The position numbers were made by a program, and so were the translations under genes. From the NCBI GenBank assembly GCA_934647235.1, contig CAKUFG010000008.1, forward strand, positions 1-64,000: a stretch of DNA of 64,000 nt, written 5' to 3'. Numbering within the stretch: position 1 is the first letter of the stretch; each line of letters begins with the position of its first letter. Below, in pieces: positions 16,823 to 24,885 of the stretch. The notes below the pieces were generated by a model. That model saw nothing but the letters and a program-made list of their open reading frames with translations. It made no database searches and was not told the origin of the DNA. Origin of the DNA: an uncultured Clostridia bacterium (GTDB taxonomy: Bacteria; Bacillota; Clostridia; Christensenellales; Aristaeellaceae).

Positions 16823-16877
16823 CAGGATTTGCACATCAAAAGCTGAATTTGCATATCGTTAAAATGCACAAATCCTG
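16823..16877. promoter_or_regulatory. Near-perfect inverted repeat in a divergent promoter region
   Basis: CAGGATTTGCACAT at 16823-16836 matches the reverse complement of 16864-16877 (ATGCACAAATCCTG) except for two positions. It lies between the importer operon and the M20 peptidase gene, upstream of both, so it may bind a regulator of one or both. The rest of the gap 16632-16938 shows no gene. Confidence 0.5.
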
Positions 16878-16938
16878 TATCCACGGGCAGATTTGTGGTA
16901 TGATAACAACATACCCAGGGTGCTTGAAGGAGGGCAAA

Positions 16939-18090
16939 ATGCAAGCGAAGGTTTTCGATCTGATCGATCAGAAACAAAAAAAATACTTTGATCTGCTGGA
17001 AAAAATTTGCAGCATTGAGAGTAATTCGGCCGATTTTGAGGGCGTGCGCGCGGTAAACGACGCGCTGTGTGATTACGCGCAGGGGCTGGGCTTTGCCGTG
17101 CGCAAGCAGGAATACGCGGGCGCGGGGGCCACAGCGGTGATCTCCATGAACGAGGACAGTGATCAGAAGCCGCTGATGTTCTCGGGCCATATGGATACCG
17201 TGTATCAGAAGGGCGCGTTCGGCTATCCGCCCGTGCGCGTGGAGGGCGATATGATCTACGGCCCCGGCGTTTCGGACTGCAAGGGCGGCATCATCGTGGC
17301 GCTGCTGGCTATGGACGCGCTGCACGAGGCGGGCTTTACCGCGCGCCCCATCCGCCTGTTTCTGCAGTGCGACGAGGAGGTAGGCAGCCGTTACTCGCAG
17401 CGCCAGTCCATCAACAATATGATTGCCGAGGCGCAGCAGTGCGCGGCGTTCTTCAACTGCGAAACGGCGCGCCCCGGCAAGGTGACGCTGCTGCGCAAGG
17501 GCATCCTCAAGATGACCGTCCGCGTGCATGGCAGGGCCGCGCACGCCAAGGATTATATGACGGGCGTGAGCGCGCTGGTGGAGGCTGCGCATAAGATCAT
17601 CCGCCTGCATGAGCGCAGCACGGCGGACGGCCCCACCTACAACTGCACCCTGGCCCCTATGGAGGGCAGCAGCAACACCGTACCCGATGTGTGCGATATT
17701 GTGATCGATATCCGCGTGGCCACCATGGCCGAGGCGCGGGAGGCGTCGGATTTTGTGCACCGCGTGGCGGCGGAATGCACGCTGCCTGGGGCCAGCGGCG
17801 AGGTAATCCGCGAGGGCATGCGCCCGCCCATGGAGCCGTGCGAAAAGAACCAGCGCCTGTTTGACCAGGTGAACCGCATCTGCGCGCGCTGCGGGCTGGG
17901 GCAGTTTGAGCCCTTCATGAGCGCTGGCGGCGCGGATGCATCCAATGTGTCCCAGGCGGGCGTGCCCTGTCTGGACAGCTTCGGCATCGAGGGCGGCGCG
18001 TACCACACGATCAGGGAATACGCCCGGCTGTCCTCCGTCCCCGAGCGCGCCAAGGTGCTGGCCGCCGTTGCGCTGTACTTTGAGGATTAA
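16939..18090 (+). CDS. M20-family metallopeptidase (carboxypeptidase G2-like)
   Basis: This 383-residue cytoplasmic enzyme is a two-zinc hydrolase that removes terminal residues or acyl groups. Zinc and catalytic motifs are visible: SGHMDTV, the bridging Asp in GPGVSDCKGG, the catalytic Glu pair in CDEEVGS, and a later His in GGAYHT. A dimerisation domain separates the halves. The start at 16939 follows GAAGGAGGG. A longer open frame upstream has no family resemblance. Its substrate is unknown; the adjacent importer could deliver it. Confidence 0.92.
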   Translation: MQAKVFDLIDQKQKKYFDLLEKICSIESNSADFEGVRAVNDALCDYAQGLGFAVRKQEYAGAGATAVISMNEDSDQKPLMFSGHMDTVYQKGAFGYPPVRVEGDMIYGPGVSDCKGGIIVALLAMDALHEAGFTARPIRLFLQCDEEVGSRYSQRQSINNMIAEAQQCAAFFNCETARPGKVTLLRKGILKMTVRVHGRAAHAKDYMTGVSALVEAAHKIIRLHERSTADGPTYNCTLAPMEGSSNTVPDVCDIVIDIRVATMAEAREASDFVHRVAAECTLPGASGEVIREGMRPPMEPCEKNQRLFDQVNRICARCGLGQFEPFMSAGGADASNVSQAGVPCLDSFGIEGGAYHTIREYARLSSVPERAKVLAAVALYFED

Positions 18091-18117
18091 GCCCCAGCGC
18101 CTGCGGAGGACGATCCC

Positions 18118-18654
18118 ATGTTTGATTATCAACGGCATTTCGACGCCTGCTGCCGGAATCACCGCCTGCCCCTGCGTTTGTCCTTTGCTATGCCGCCAGG
18201 CTATGAAAGCGCGAACGGCATGTATGACGACGCGAAAAAGACGGTTTTTGTGAATGCGGAACGGCTGAAAAGCCGGCCGGACGCTGAGCAGGCGTTCTAT
18301 CTGTTTCACGAGCTGCGCCATGCCCTGCAGTATTGCCGGCCCGAAGGCTTCGGCGCGCTGATCAGCCGCAGCCTTCAGTATGTTATCCGGTATGACGGCG
18401 TCTGCTATAAGCAAGCCGATGGGCAATATCTGCAATGCAGATTATCCGGAAGCAGCGAATACCTGATGGATTTGTACCTTGGCCAGCCGCACGAGGCGGA
18501 CGCGAACGACTTTGCCTATGCGCAGGTCAAGCGCCTCTATGGCGATTCGCCGGAGCTGCGCCGGCTGCGCAGCTTCTGGTCGCCGCGCCATCCCCTCTCC
18601 AACAGCGCTTACGAGGCGGTATATGCTGAGATCGACAGCAAGATAAAGCAATAG
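18118..18654 (+). CDS. Putative HExxH metallohydrolase, unknown family
   Basis: This 178-residue protein has the zinc-peptidase motif H-E-L-R-H (FYLFHELRHALQY) at about residue 62 and an acidic EADANDFAYAQVK helix about 65 residues later, which could give a third ligand as in ImmA/IrrE-type or gluzincin proteins. No signal peptide is seen. It starts 27 nt after the M20 gene with GGAGGA upstream, so the two are probably co-transcribed. The activity is inferred from the motif only. Confidence 0.72.
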   Translation: MFDYQRHFDACCRNHRLPLRLSFAMPPGYESANGMYDDAKKTVFVNAERLKSRPDAEQAFYLFHELRHALQYCRPEGFGALISRSLQYVIRYDGVCYKQADGQYLQCRLSGSSEYLMDLYLGQPHEADANDFAYAQVKRLYGDSPELRRLRSFWSPRHPLSNSAYEAVYAEIDSKIKQ

Positions 18655-18660
18655 TAAAAA

Positions 18661-18697
18661 AATCCTATCCAAGGAGTCTCCCTGGATAGGATTTCTG
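18661..18697. terminator. Bidirectional intrinsic terminator
   Basis: Arms 18661-18671 and 18683-18693 pair perfectly over 11 bp. An A run precedes and a T-rich run follows, so it can stop the plus-strand HExxH gene and the minus-strand Cys-rich gene that end here. Confidence 0.85.
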
Positions 18698-18699
18698 TT

Positions 18700-19590
18700 T
18701 TATCTGATTACGCACACCGGCAGCTTATCCGGGGCGGCGTCCAGCACAATTTCCGTGCCCTGGCTGGTTTCAAAGGGCAGAATCACCGTGGCGGGGGCAT
18801 ACAGCCGGCTGAGGCGGCCCTTCCGCGCGAAGGCGACGGACACAACGCCGCTGCCCTGGCGCACAATCGCCTCGCCTTCGGGCGGACGCTCCGCCTGCAC
18901 CTGCGCGCCCTGGATCAGCTCCAGACGCGGGCCGTTTTCCACCTCGCCGCATATCGGGCAGAAGCGCGCTTCTCCCTGGGTCATCTGAGCCGTCAGCGTC
19001 TGGCAGGGAGCCTGCTCCCGATGCGTGCAGCCCGAGCGCCGGCACTGCGCGGCGTGCGTGCCGTCGCCGCAGGGCGACCATTCGCCATACCAGTGCCCGC
19101 GCGCAGCCGTGGTTTGCTGCGCGGTCAGCACCTCGCCGCACACGGCGCAGCGGCCGCCCTCCGTAAGGCCCGTCTGCGTGCAGTCAGCGGGCACGGCAGG
19201 CTCGATTGCCGGCGTATGCCCTGCATAGCAGGGATTGTCCGCATCGCAGCGCTCGCAGTGATCAAGCGCCGCGTTGTTGGCAGCCTCGTTGATAAAATCA
19301 TGCTCCGTGGCGGGCGCCACAATGCCGCCGCAGATGACGCAGCGGACGGGCTCCGTGCAGGTGGGCTTTGCGCCGGGCCTGGTAGTGCAGGGGCCGTAGT
19401 CCACCAGCGCCTTGCACAGGCGGCACTGGTTGCCATGCACCAGCTGGCGCACGCCGCCCACCGTGCGGGAATACTGCACCATGGTGGGCTCGCGCTGATC
19501 CACCGGATGGGAGCACTGACTGGCAGCCTGCGCCTGCGCAAACAGCAGGCATAGCAGCGCAATCAGCAGTGAAAGAACGCGCTTTTTCAT
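18700..19590 (-). CDS. Secreted cysteine-rich repeat protein, unknown function
   Basis: This 296-residue protein has a signal peptide (MKKRVLSLLIALLCLLFAQAQAA). A chain of cysteine pairs follows: CRLCK, CVICG, CERCD, CAVCG, CPICG, with spaced single Cys and the pattern C-T-Q-T-G-L-T-E-G-G-R-C-A-V-C-G-E seen in clostridial surface repeats. The last 80 residues lack cysteine. It may fold as small metal- or disulfide-stabilised modules outside the cell. The start at 19590 gives a better distance to GGGAGGG than the ATG two codons earlier. No functional neighbour is apparent. Confidence 0.75.
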   Translation of the reverse strand: MKKRVLSLLIALLCLLFAQAQAASQCSHPVDQREPTMVQYSRTVGGVRQLVHGNQCRLCKALVDYGPCTTRPGAKPTCTEPVRCVICGGIVAPATEHDFINEAANNAALDHCERCDADNPCYAGHTPAIEPAVPADCTQTGLTEGGRCAVCGEVLTAQQTTAARGHWYGEWSPCGDGTHAAQCRRSGCTHREQAPCQTLTAQMTQGEARFCPICGEVENGPRLELIQGAQVQAERPPEGEAIVRQGSGVVSVAFARKGRLSRLYAPATVILPFETSQGTEIVLDAAPDKLPVCVIR

Positions 19591-19671
19591 CGTCATACCC
19601 TCCCATTAAATGGTTTACACGCCAATCATGGGATCATCATAACACAGCCGCGCGAAAAAAGCCAGCTAAAT

Positions 19672-20850
19672 TTACAGGTTTTCTTCAGCTTTTACAGCTT
19701 GCAGCGTCACCCCGCGTGCAGAATACATGCGCAGGTCGGCCTGACGCAGCAGCGCATCCATGGAAAACTCCTCGCCCGGGCGCGCGCAGGAAAAGCCGCA
19801 CGTCAGTCGCAGCCGGTAGGGCATGCCGCCCTCGCGGTTAAAGCGCTCCACAGCCTGATCCACCTGCAGACGGGCATAATCGGTATCCCACAGCAATCCG
19901 CGCTCGCCCGCCACCACAAACTCATCCCCGCCGATGCGGCCCACAAAGTCGCCCGGCTGGCTCAGGTGCATCAGGATATCAGCGGTCTGGCGCAGGGCGT
20001 GATCGCCCATATCGTGGCCGTACTGATCGTTGATGGCCTTGAACTGATCCACGTCGATCAGGCACACAAAGAGCTTCCGGTCCTCGCGCGGCAGACGGGA
20101 AAGATGGCGCAGCATATAGCCTTCGCAGGCGCGGCGGTTGCCGATCATGGTCAGCGGGTCGGTCAGTATCTTTTCATTCTGCCGGTCAAAGTGCAGGTGC
20201 AGCATGCCCAGCGCCGAGGTCAGCCACACGATGGACAGCTGGTAGACCAGCGGCCGGATCAGGATGGCCAGCCCCGTGAGCACGGGCAGGAACAGCAGCA
20301 CGCCGCGCGAATGGCGCGTGGTGCGGCTGTTATCCGCCGGGCGGATGCGCATGATGGCAATGTCGATGCAGGCCAGGTTGGCCATGGCCAGCAGGATGAA
20401 CGCCCAGCCGTAATCGCCGTCGACGATTTGCCCCTGCTCGGACACCGAATAGAACAGCGGGTACGCCAGGTTGATAATCAGGAACAGCACGCCCAGCAGC
20501 GGAAACAGCCAGAAAACGCACTCGCGCAGGGGCGCCAGCCGCTCGGTCTTTTCCAGGCGGCAGACGGCAAAGCGATAATAGCGCCGCAGCATGAAGCACG
20601 GCACGGTATCATGCACAAACAGGCACAGCAGCAGCCCTGCGCGCGCGGCGGGCTGCGCGCGGCCGGACAGCAGCTGGATCATCCCGTTCAGCCCCAGCAG
20701 CAGCAGGTTATCCGTCAGCAGGAGCAGAAAATAGCTGTCCTCTGCGCGGTCGATCCTCAGCTCCCGGCGGTCACGCAAAAAATCGAGGACGATCTGTATA
20801 ACGATCAGCATCCCCGTCAGGTTCAGTACCAGGTTCACCGCTTGCCTCAT
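19672..20850 (-). CDS. Membrane diguanylate cyclase (GGDEF)
   Basis: This 392-residue protein has about six N-terminal membrane helices, then a GGDEF domain that makes cyclic di-GMP from GTP. The active-site motif is intact (GRIGGDEFVVAGE), as is the metal Asp region (CLIDVDQFKAINDQYGHDMGDHAL). The product-inhibition site five residues before GGDEF reads Q-P-G-D instead of R-x-x-D, so feedback control is probably lost. No EAL or other output domain is attached. AAGGAG precedes the start at 20850; an upstream in-frame extension lacks a good site. Confidence 0.93.
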   Translation of the reverse strand: MRQAVNLVLNLTGMLIVIQIVLDFLRDRRELRIDRAEDSYFLLLLTDNLLLLGLNGMIQLLSGRAQPAARAGLLLCLFVHDTVPCFMLRRYYRFAVCRLEKTERLAPLRECVFWLFPLLGVLFLIINLAYPLFYSVSEQGQIVDGDYGWAFILLAMANLACIDIAIMRIRPADNSRTTRHSRGVLLFLPVLTGLAILIRPLVYQLSIVWLTSALGMLHLHFDRQNEKILTDPLTMIGNRRACEGYMLRHLSRLPREDRKLFVCLIDVDQFKAINDQYGHDMGDHALRQTADILMHLSQPGDFVGRIGGDEFVVAGERGLLWDTDYARLQVDQAVERFNREGGMPYRLRLTCGFSCARPGEEFSMDALLRQADLRMYSARGVTLQAVKAEENL

Positions 20851-20990
20851 GGCTTGCTCCTTCCTTTCAGTAGAACGGATCATTATATCATATTTTTGCA
20901 TATTTGCATAGCATAAGATGCAGTCAAGTGATTACATGGTTTTTTGCCCGCGCGCCGCGCTCTTTTTTTGCAAAATTCGCCCTTCGGTTC

Positions 20991-21043
20991 TTGACTTTTG
21001 ATGCAATCATGTTATGATATTAGCAATGGTTGTTTCAATCATT
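20991..21043 (+). promoter_or_regulatory. Promoter and putative operator of the pfkB-type gene
   Basis: TTGACT (20991-20996) and TATGAT (21013-21018) are 16 bp apart. Just downstream, 21025-21043 is an imperfect inverted repeat, AATGGTTG-TTT-CAATCATT, well placed to block transcription. Its TGGTTGTTT core recurs on the other strand at 27957-27965 below the promoter of the second binding-protein gene. Confidence 0.65.
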
Positions 21044-21062
21044 ATCGAAGCGAGGTGTTCTC

Positions 21063-21992
21063 ATGATCGTTACCATAACGTTAACCCCGGCGCTGGACAA
21101 GACCGTCACCCTGCCCGGCTTTGCCGTGGATAAGGTCAACCGCGTGCAGTCCATGCGGCTGGATGCGGGCGGCAAGGGCATCAACGTGTCCAAGGTGCTC
21201 AAGGCCCTGGGCACGGACAGCGTGGCCTGCGGCATTCTGGGCGGCGGCACGGGCCGCTTTATCCAGAACAGCCTGACCGAGGCGGGCATTGCCTGCGATT
21301 TCGCGCAGGTGCCCCAGGATACGCGCACCAACCTGAAGGTGATCGACCCCGTGAACCATACCAATACCGATATCAACGAGGCGGGTGCGCCCGTCAGCGA
21401 GGAAACGCTGGAGGAAGTGTTTGCCCGCGCGGCCGCGCACCTGCACAAGGATGATATCGTGGTGCTGGCGGGCAAGGCGCCCCAGGGCACGGCGGATACC
21501 ATCTTTGCCGATTGGACGAAGCGCTTCCGTGAGCTGGGCGTAAAGGTGTATATGGATGCGGACGCGGCGCTGCTGATTGCGGGCGCGGCGGCCAAGCCCG
21601 CGCTGATTAAGCCCAACGACGAGGAGCTCTCCCGCCTGATGGGCCGCAAGTTTGCCGGCATCGACGAGATGGCCGTGGCCGCGCGCGAGCTGGTGGCGGG
21701 CGGCATCGAAACGGTGGTCGTCTCCCTGGGCGGCGACGGCGCGCTGTTTGTGCGCAAGGATCAGACGCTGCGCGGCAAGGGACTGAAGGTGCCGGTGCTC
21801 AGCACGGTGGGCGCGGGCGACAGCATGATGGCCACCCTGTGCCACGGGGTGGAAACGGGCATGTCCTTCATCGATACCTGCCGCCTGGCCATGGCCGTCA
21901 GCGCGGCCACGGTGATGTGCTCGGGCACGCAGGCCGCCTCCATGGATACCGTGCGCGAGCTGCTGCCCAAGGTGGAAATCGAAACCCTGTAA
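21063..21992 (+). CDS. PfkB-family sugar-phosphate kinase (1-phosphofructokinase / tagatose-6-phosphate kinase type)
   Basis: This 309-residue kinase starts MIVTITLTPALDKTVTLPGF and has the two PfkB signatures: the glycine-rich DAGGKGINVSKVLKALG near the start and VLSTVGAGDSMMA near the end, with the catalytic Asp in GAGDS. This subgroup phosphorylates fructose 1-phosphate or tagatose 6-phosphate to bisphosphates. It is the first gene of a long plus-strand sugar cluster and is 33 nt from the dehydrogenase. Which sugar phosphate it uses cannot be read from the sequence. Confidence 0.92.
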   Translation: MIVTITLTPALDKTVTLPGFAVDKVNRVQSMRLDAGGKGINVSKVLKALGTDSVACGILGGGTGRFIQNSLTEAGIACDFAQVPQDTRTNLKVIDPVNHTNTDINEAGAPVSEETLEEVFARAAAHLHKDDIVVLAGKAPQGTADTIFADWTKRFRELGVKVYMDADAALLIAGAAAKPALIKPNDEELSRLMGRKFAGIDEMAVAARELVAGGIETVVVSLGGDGALFVRKDQTLRGKGLKVPVLSTVGAGDSMMATLCHGVETGMSFIDTCRLAMAVSAATVMCSGTQAASMDTVRELLPKVEIETL

Positions 21993-22025
21993 CGTGATTA
22001 TATAATTGGAAGGAGTTTATCATCC

Positions 22026-23285
22026 ATGAAAACCAAGGCTCTGCGCCTGTACGGCGCCAAGGATCTGCGTACCGAGGAATTTGAGCTGCCCGAAATTACG
22101 GACGATGAAATTCTGGCGGAAGTGATTTCCGACAGCATCTGCATGTCTACCTACAAGTGCGCCATGCTGGGCGAAAAGCATAAGCGCGTGCCCAAGAACG
22201 TGCATGAAAACCCCGTGATCATGGGTCACGAGTTTGCGGGCAATATCGTCAAGGTTGGCAAGAACCACCAGGATAAGTTCAAGCCCGGCATGAAGTTCAC
22301 CCTGCAGCCCGCCCTCAACTACAAGGGCACCATGTGGTCGCCCGGCTACAGCTATCCCTACTTTGGCGGCGACTGCACCTACACCATCATCCCCTCCGAG
22401 GTGATGGAGCTGGGCTGCCTGTTTGAGTATAAGGGCGACGCCTACTTTGAAGCCTCTCTGGCCGAGCCCATGAGCTGCTCCATCGGCGCGTCCCACGCGG
22501 CCTTCCATACCAAGATGGGCGTGTACCATCATGATATGGGCATCAAGGAGGGCGGCAAGATGGCCATCCTGGCTGGCGCCGGCCCCATGGGCCTGGGCAT
22601 GATCGATTACACCCTGCACGGCGACCGCCGTCCCAGCATGCTGGTGGTAACCGATATCAACGAAGCCCGCCTGGCCCGCGCGCGCGAGTTGTTCACCGAA
22701 GAAGACGCCAGGAACAGCGGCGTGGATCTGCGCTTTGTTAACACCGCCAATATGGAAAACGCGGCCGAGTACCTGCGCGAGATCAGCGGCGGCGGCTATG
22801 ACGACGTGTTCGCCTACGCCCCCATCACGCCCGTGGTGGAAATGGCCTCCGATATCCTGGGCCGCGATGGGTGCCTGAGCTTCTTCGCCGGCCCCACCGA
22901 TCCCACCTTCAGCGCAAGGCTCAATTACTACGACGTACATTACAACTCCACCCACGTTATCGGCACCACCGGCGGCAACACCGCCGATATGCTCGAATCC
23001 CTGGCGCTGACCGCCGCCAACCGCATCCACCCCGCCGTGATGGTCACGCATGTGGGCGGCCTGAACTGCGCGGGCGAAACCACGCTGAACCTGCCCTCCA
23101 TCCCCGGCGGCAAAAAGCTGATCTACACCCATGTGGAAATGCCCCTGACCGCCATCGAGGACTTTGGCAAGCTGGGCGAAACCGATCCGCGCTTTGCCAA
23201 GCTGGATGCAATCTGCAAGGCCAATAACGGCCTGTGGTGCAAGGCGGCCGAGGATTACGTGCTGGCCAACTGGAAAGCCGAATAA
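22026..23285 (+). CDS. Zinc-dependent alcohol/polyol dehydrogenase, SorE-like
   Basis: This 419-residue medium-chain dehydrogenase has the GHEFAGNIVKVG motif (zinc ligand Glu/His region), a catalytic Cys in SDSICMSTYK and a nucleotide-binding LAGAGPMGLGMIDY. It lacks the four-Cys structural zinc loop. Its length and sequence style resemble L-sorbose-1-phosphate reductase, an assignment from memory rather than a search. It likely interconverts a polyol (phosphate) and a ketose (phosphate), feeding the kinases on either side. AGGAG precedes the start. Confidence 0.85.
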   Translation: MKTKALRLYGAKDLRTEEFELPEITDDEILAEVISDSICMSTYKCAMLGEKHKRVPKNVHENPVIMGHEFAGNIVKVGKNHQDKFKPGMKFTLQPALNYKGTMWSPGYSYPYFGGDCTYTIIPSEVMELGCLFEYKGDAYFEASLAEPMSCSIGASHAAFHTKMGVYHHDMGIKEGGKMAILAGAGPMGLGMIDYTLHGDRRPSMLVVTDINEARLARARELFTEEDARNSGVDLRFVNTANMENAAEYLREISGGGYDDVFAYAPITPVVEMASDILGRDGCLSFFAGPTDPTFSARLNYYDVHYNSTHVIGTTGGNTADMLESLALTAANRIHPAVMVTHVGGLNCAGETTLNLPSIPGGKKLIYTHVEMPLTAIEDFGKLGETDPRFAKLDAICKANNGLWCKAAEDYVLANWKAE

Positions 23286-23309
23286 TTGCGCTGAAAAGGG
23301 ACAAAGGAT

Positions 23310-24860
23310 ATGGACGAGGCCTACATTCTCACATTGGACGCAGGCACCACGGGCGTAAAGTGCGCGGCCTTCTCCCCCAAAGGGGAGGCCGCGTGCAGCG
23401 CCGTGGAAGCGTACCCCACCTATTATCCCTTTTCGGGCTGGGCGCAGCAGAAGCCCGGAGAGCAGCTGGACGCTGCCCTTCGGGCTATTCGTATTGTATT
23501 GGAAAAGGTGCCCGCAGATAAAGTATGCGCGCTGGTCTTTTCCGGCACGATGAACGGCTGCATTCCCATCGACGAAAAGGGCGAAGCCCTGCATGAAAAT
23601 ATCATCCACTCCGATCTGCGCGCCGAGCCGCAGACCGGGCAGCTGCGCAAGGCCATTCCCCTGCGGGATTATTACGCCGTCACCGGCAACCGCATCGATG
23701 TGCACTCGGGCCTGCCCAAGTATATCTGGCTGCGCCAGCACCGCCCCGAGGTGTACGGGCGGGCGTGGAAATTTGTCAACATCAAGGATTATCTCTACGG
23801 CCGCTTTACCGGCCTGCCCGGCCGCACCGACCGCAGCGACGCCTCCCTGTGCAGCTGTCTGAACATGCACACCGGCGATTGGGCGTGGGATATCCTGCGC
23901 GAGGCCGGGGTGGATGCCGGCAAGATGCCCGAGCTGCACGCCTCCACCGATGTGACGGGCACGCTGAGCGCGGAGTTTGCCGCCCTGACGGGGCTGCCGC
24001 AGGGCCTGCCCGTGGCCATCGGCGCGGGCGACGGCGCGTGCGCCGCCCATGGCGCGCGCCAGCATGTGGTGGGGGACGCCTATATGAACATCGGCTCCTC
24101 CGCCTGGGTCAGCTCCATGAGCAAAAAACCCGTCATCGACCGCGAAATGCGGCTATTTAACTATTTCGATCTGGACGAAACGTGCTATAATGTGTGCGGC
24201 ACGGTGCAGTGCGGCTCGGCCGCGTCCAACTGGGCGATTGAAAACCTGATCTATCCCGGCACCCGCGCGGCGGACTGCGACTTTGCAAAGCTCGAGGCGC
24301 TGGCGCGCACGGCCCCGGCGGGCGCGCAGGGCGTGATGTACCTGCCCACGCTGATGGGCGAGCGCACGCCCTGGTGGACGGCCAGGGTGTCGGGCACGCT
24401 GATGGGCTTTACCCTGTATCACGGCCCGCAGCACATCGCCCGCGCGGTATACGAGGGCGTGATGCAGTCGCTGCACATGTGCGGCGACATCCTGGGCGAA
24501 AACGGCCTGCCTGTGCGCCGCATGACGCTCATCGGCGGCGGGGCCAGGAGCCGCCTGTGGGGGCAGATGGCCGCCGATATGTTTGATGCGCAGGTGCGCG
24601 TTCACGCCACCCCGCACGAGGCCACATCGCTGGGCGCGGCGTTTGCCGCGGGCGTGGGCATCGGCTGGTATCAGGATTTTGCGCAGGCCGCGCGGCAGAT
24701 TCATTTCAGCCGCGAATATACGCCCGATCCCGCCGCGGCGGCAGCCTATCAAAAGCACCTGGCCGTGTATAAAACCCTGTATCCCAACATGAAGGGCGCG
24801 TATGAGGCGCTGGCGGATTACCAGGCGTCTCTGAATGAACAGAATCAACCGGCGCAATAA
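23310..24860 (+). CDS. FGGY-family carbohydrate kinase, xylulokinase-like
   Basis: This 516-residue kinase has the N-terminal phosphate-binding LTLDAGTTGVKCAAF, the catalytic Asp in GAGDGACAAHGA, and the C-terminal FGGY-type motif LIGGGARSRLWGQMAADMF. Length fits the family. Relatives phosphorylate xylulose, ribulose, glycerol or other polyols; a xylulokinase-type assignment is the closest, not certain. It starts 24 nt after the dehydrogenase and is followed within 25 nt by the phosphodiesterase, so the four genes are one operon. Confidence 0.9.
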   Translation: MDEAYILTLDAGTTGVKCAAFSPKGEAACSAVEAYPTYYPFSGWAQQKPGEQLDAALRAIRIVLEKVPADKVCALVFSGTMNGCIPIDEKGEALHENIIHSDLRAEPQTGQLRKAIPLRDYYAVTGNRIDVHSGLPKYIWLRQHRPEVYGRAWKFVNIKDYLYGRFTGLPGRTDRSDASLCSCLNMHTGDWAWDILREAGVDAGKMPELHASTDVTGTLSAEFAALTGLPQGLPVAIGAGDGACAAHGARQHVVGDAYMNIGSSAWVSSMSKKPVIDREMRLFNYFDLDETCYNVCGTVQCGSAASNWAIENLIYPGTRAADCDFAKLEALARTAPAGAQGVMYLPTLMGERTPWWTARVSGTLMGFTLYHGPQHIARAVYEGVMQSLHMCGDILGENGLPVRRMTLIGGGARSRLWGQMAADMFDAQVRVHATPHEATSLGAAFAAGVGIGWYQDFAQAARQIHFSREYTPDPAAAAAYQKHLAVYKTLYPNMKGAYEALADYQASLNEQNQPAQ

Positions 24861-24885
24861 GCCAAAGAAAAAGGAGGTCTTGCAT

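Noticed and set aside
16939..18090. Longer M20 start at 16489
   Set aside because: The extra 150 codons overlap the importer gene in antisense and lack family resemblance, while GAAGGAGGG sits before 16939.
22020..24065. 681-residue minus-strand frame across the dehydrogenase and kinase
   Set aside because: Antisense shadow of two well-supported genes; no start site or domain.
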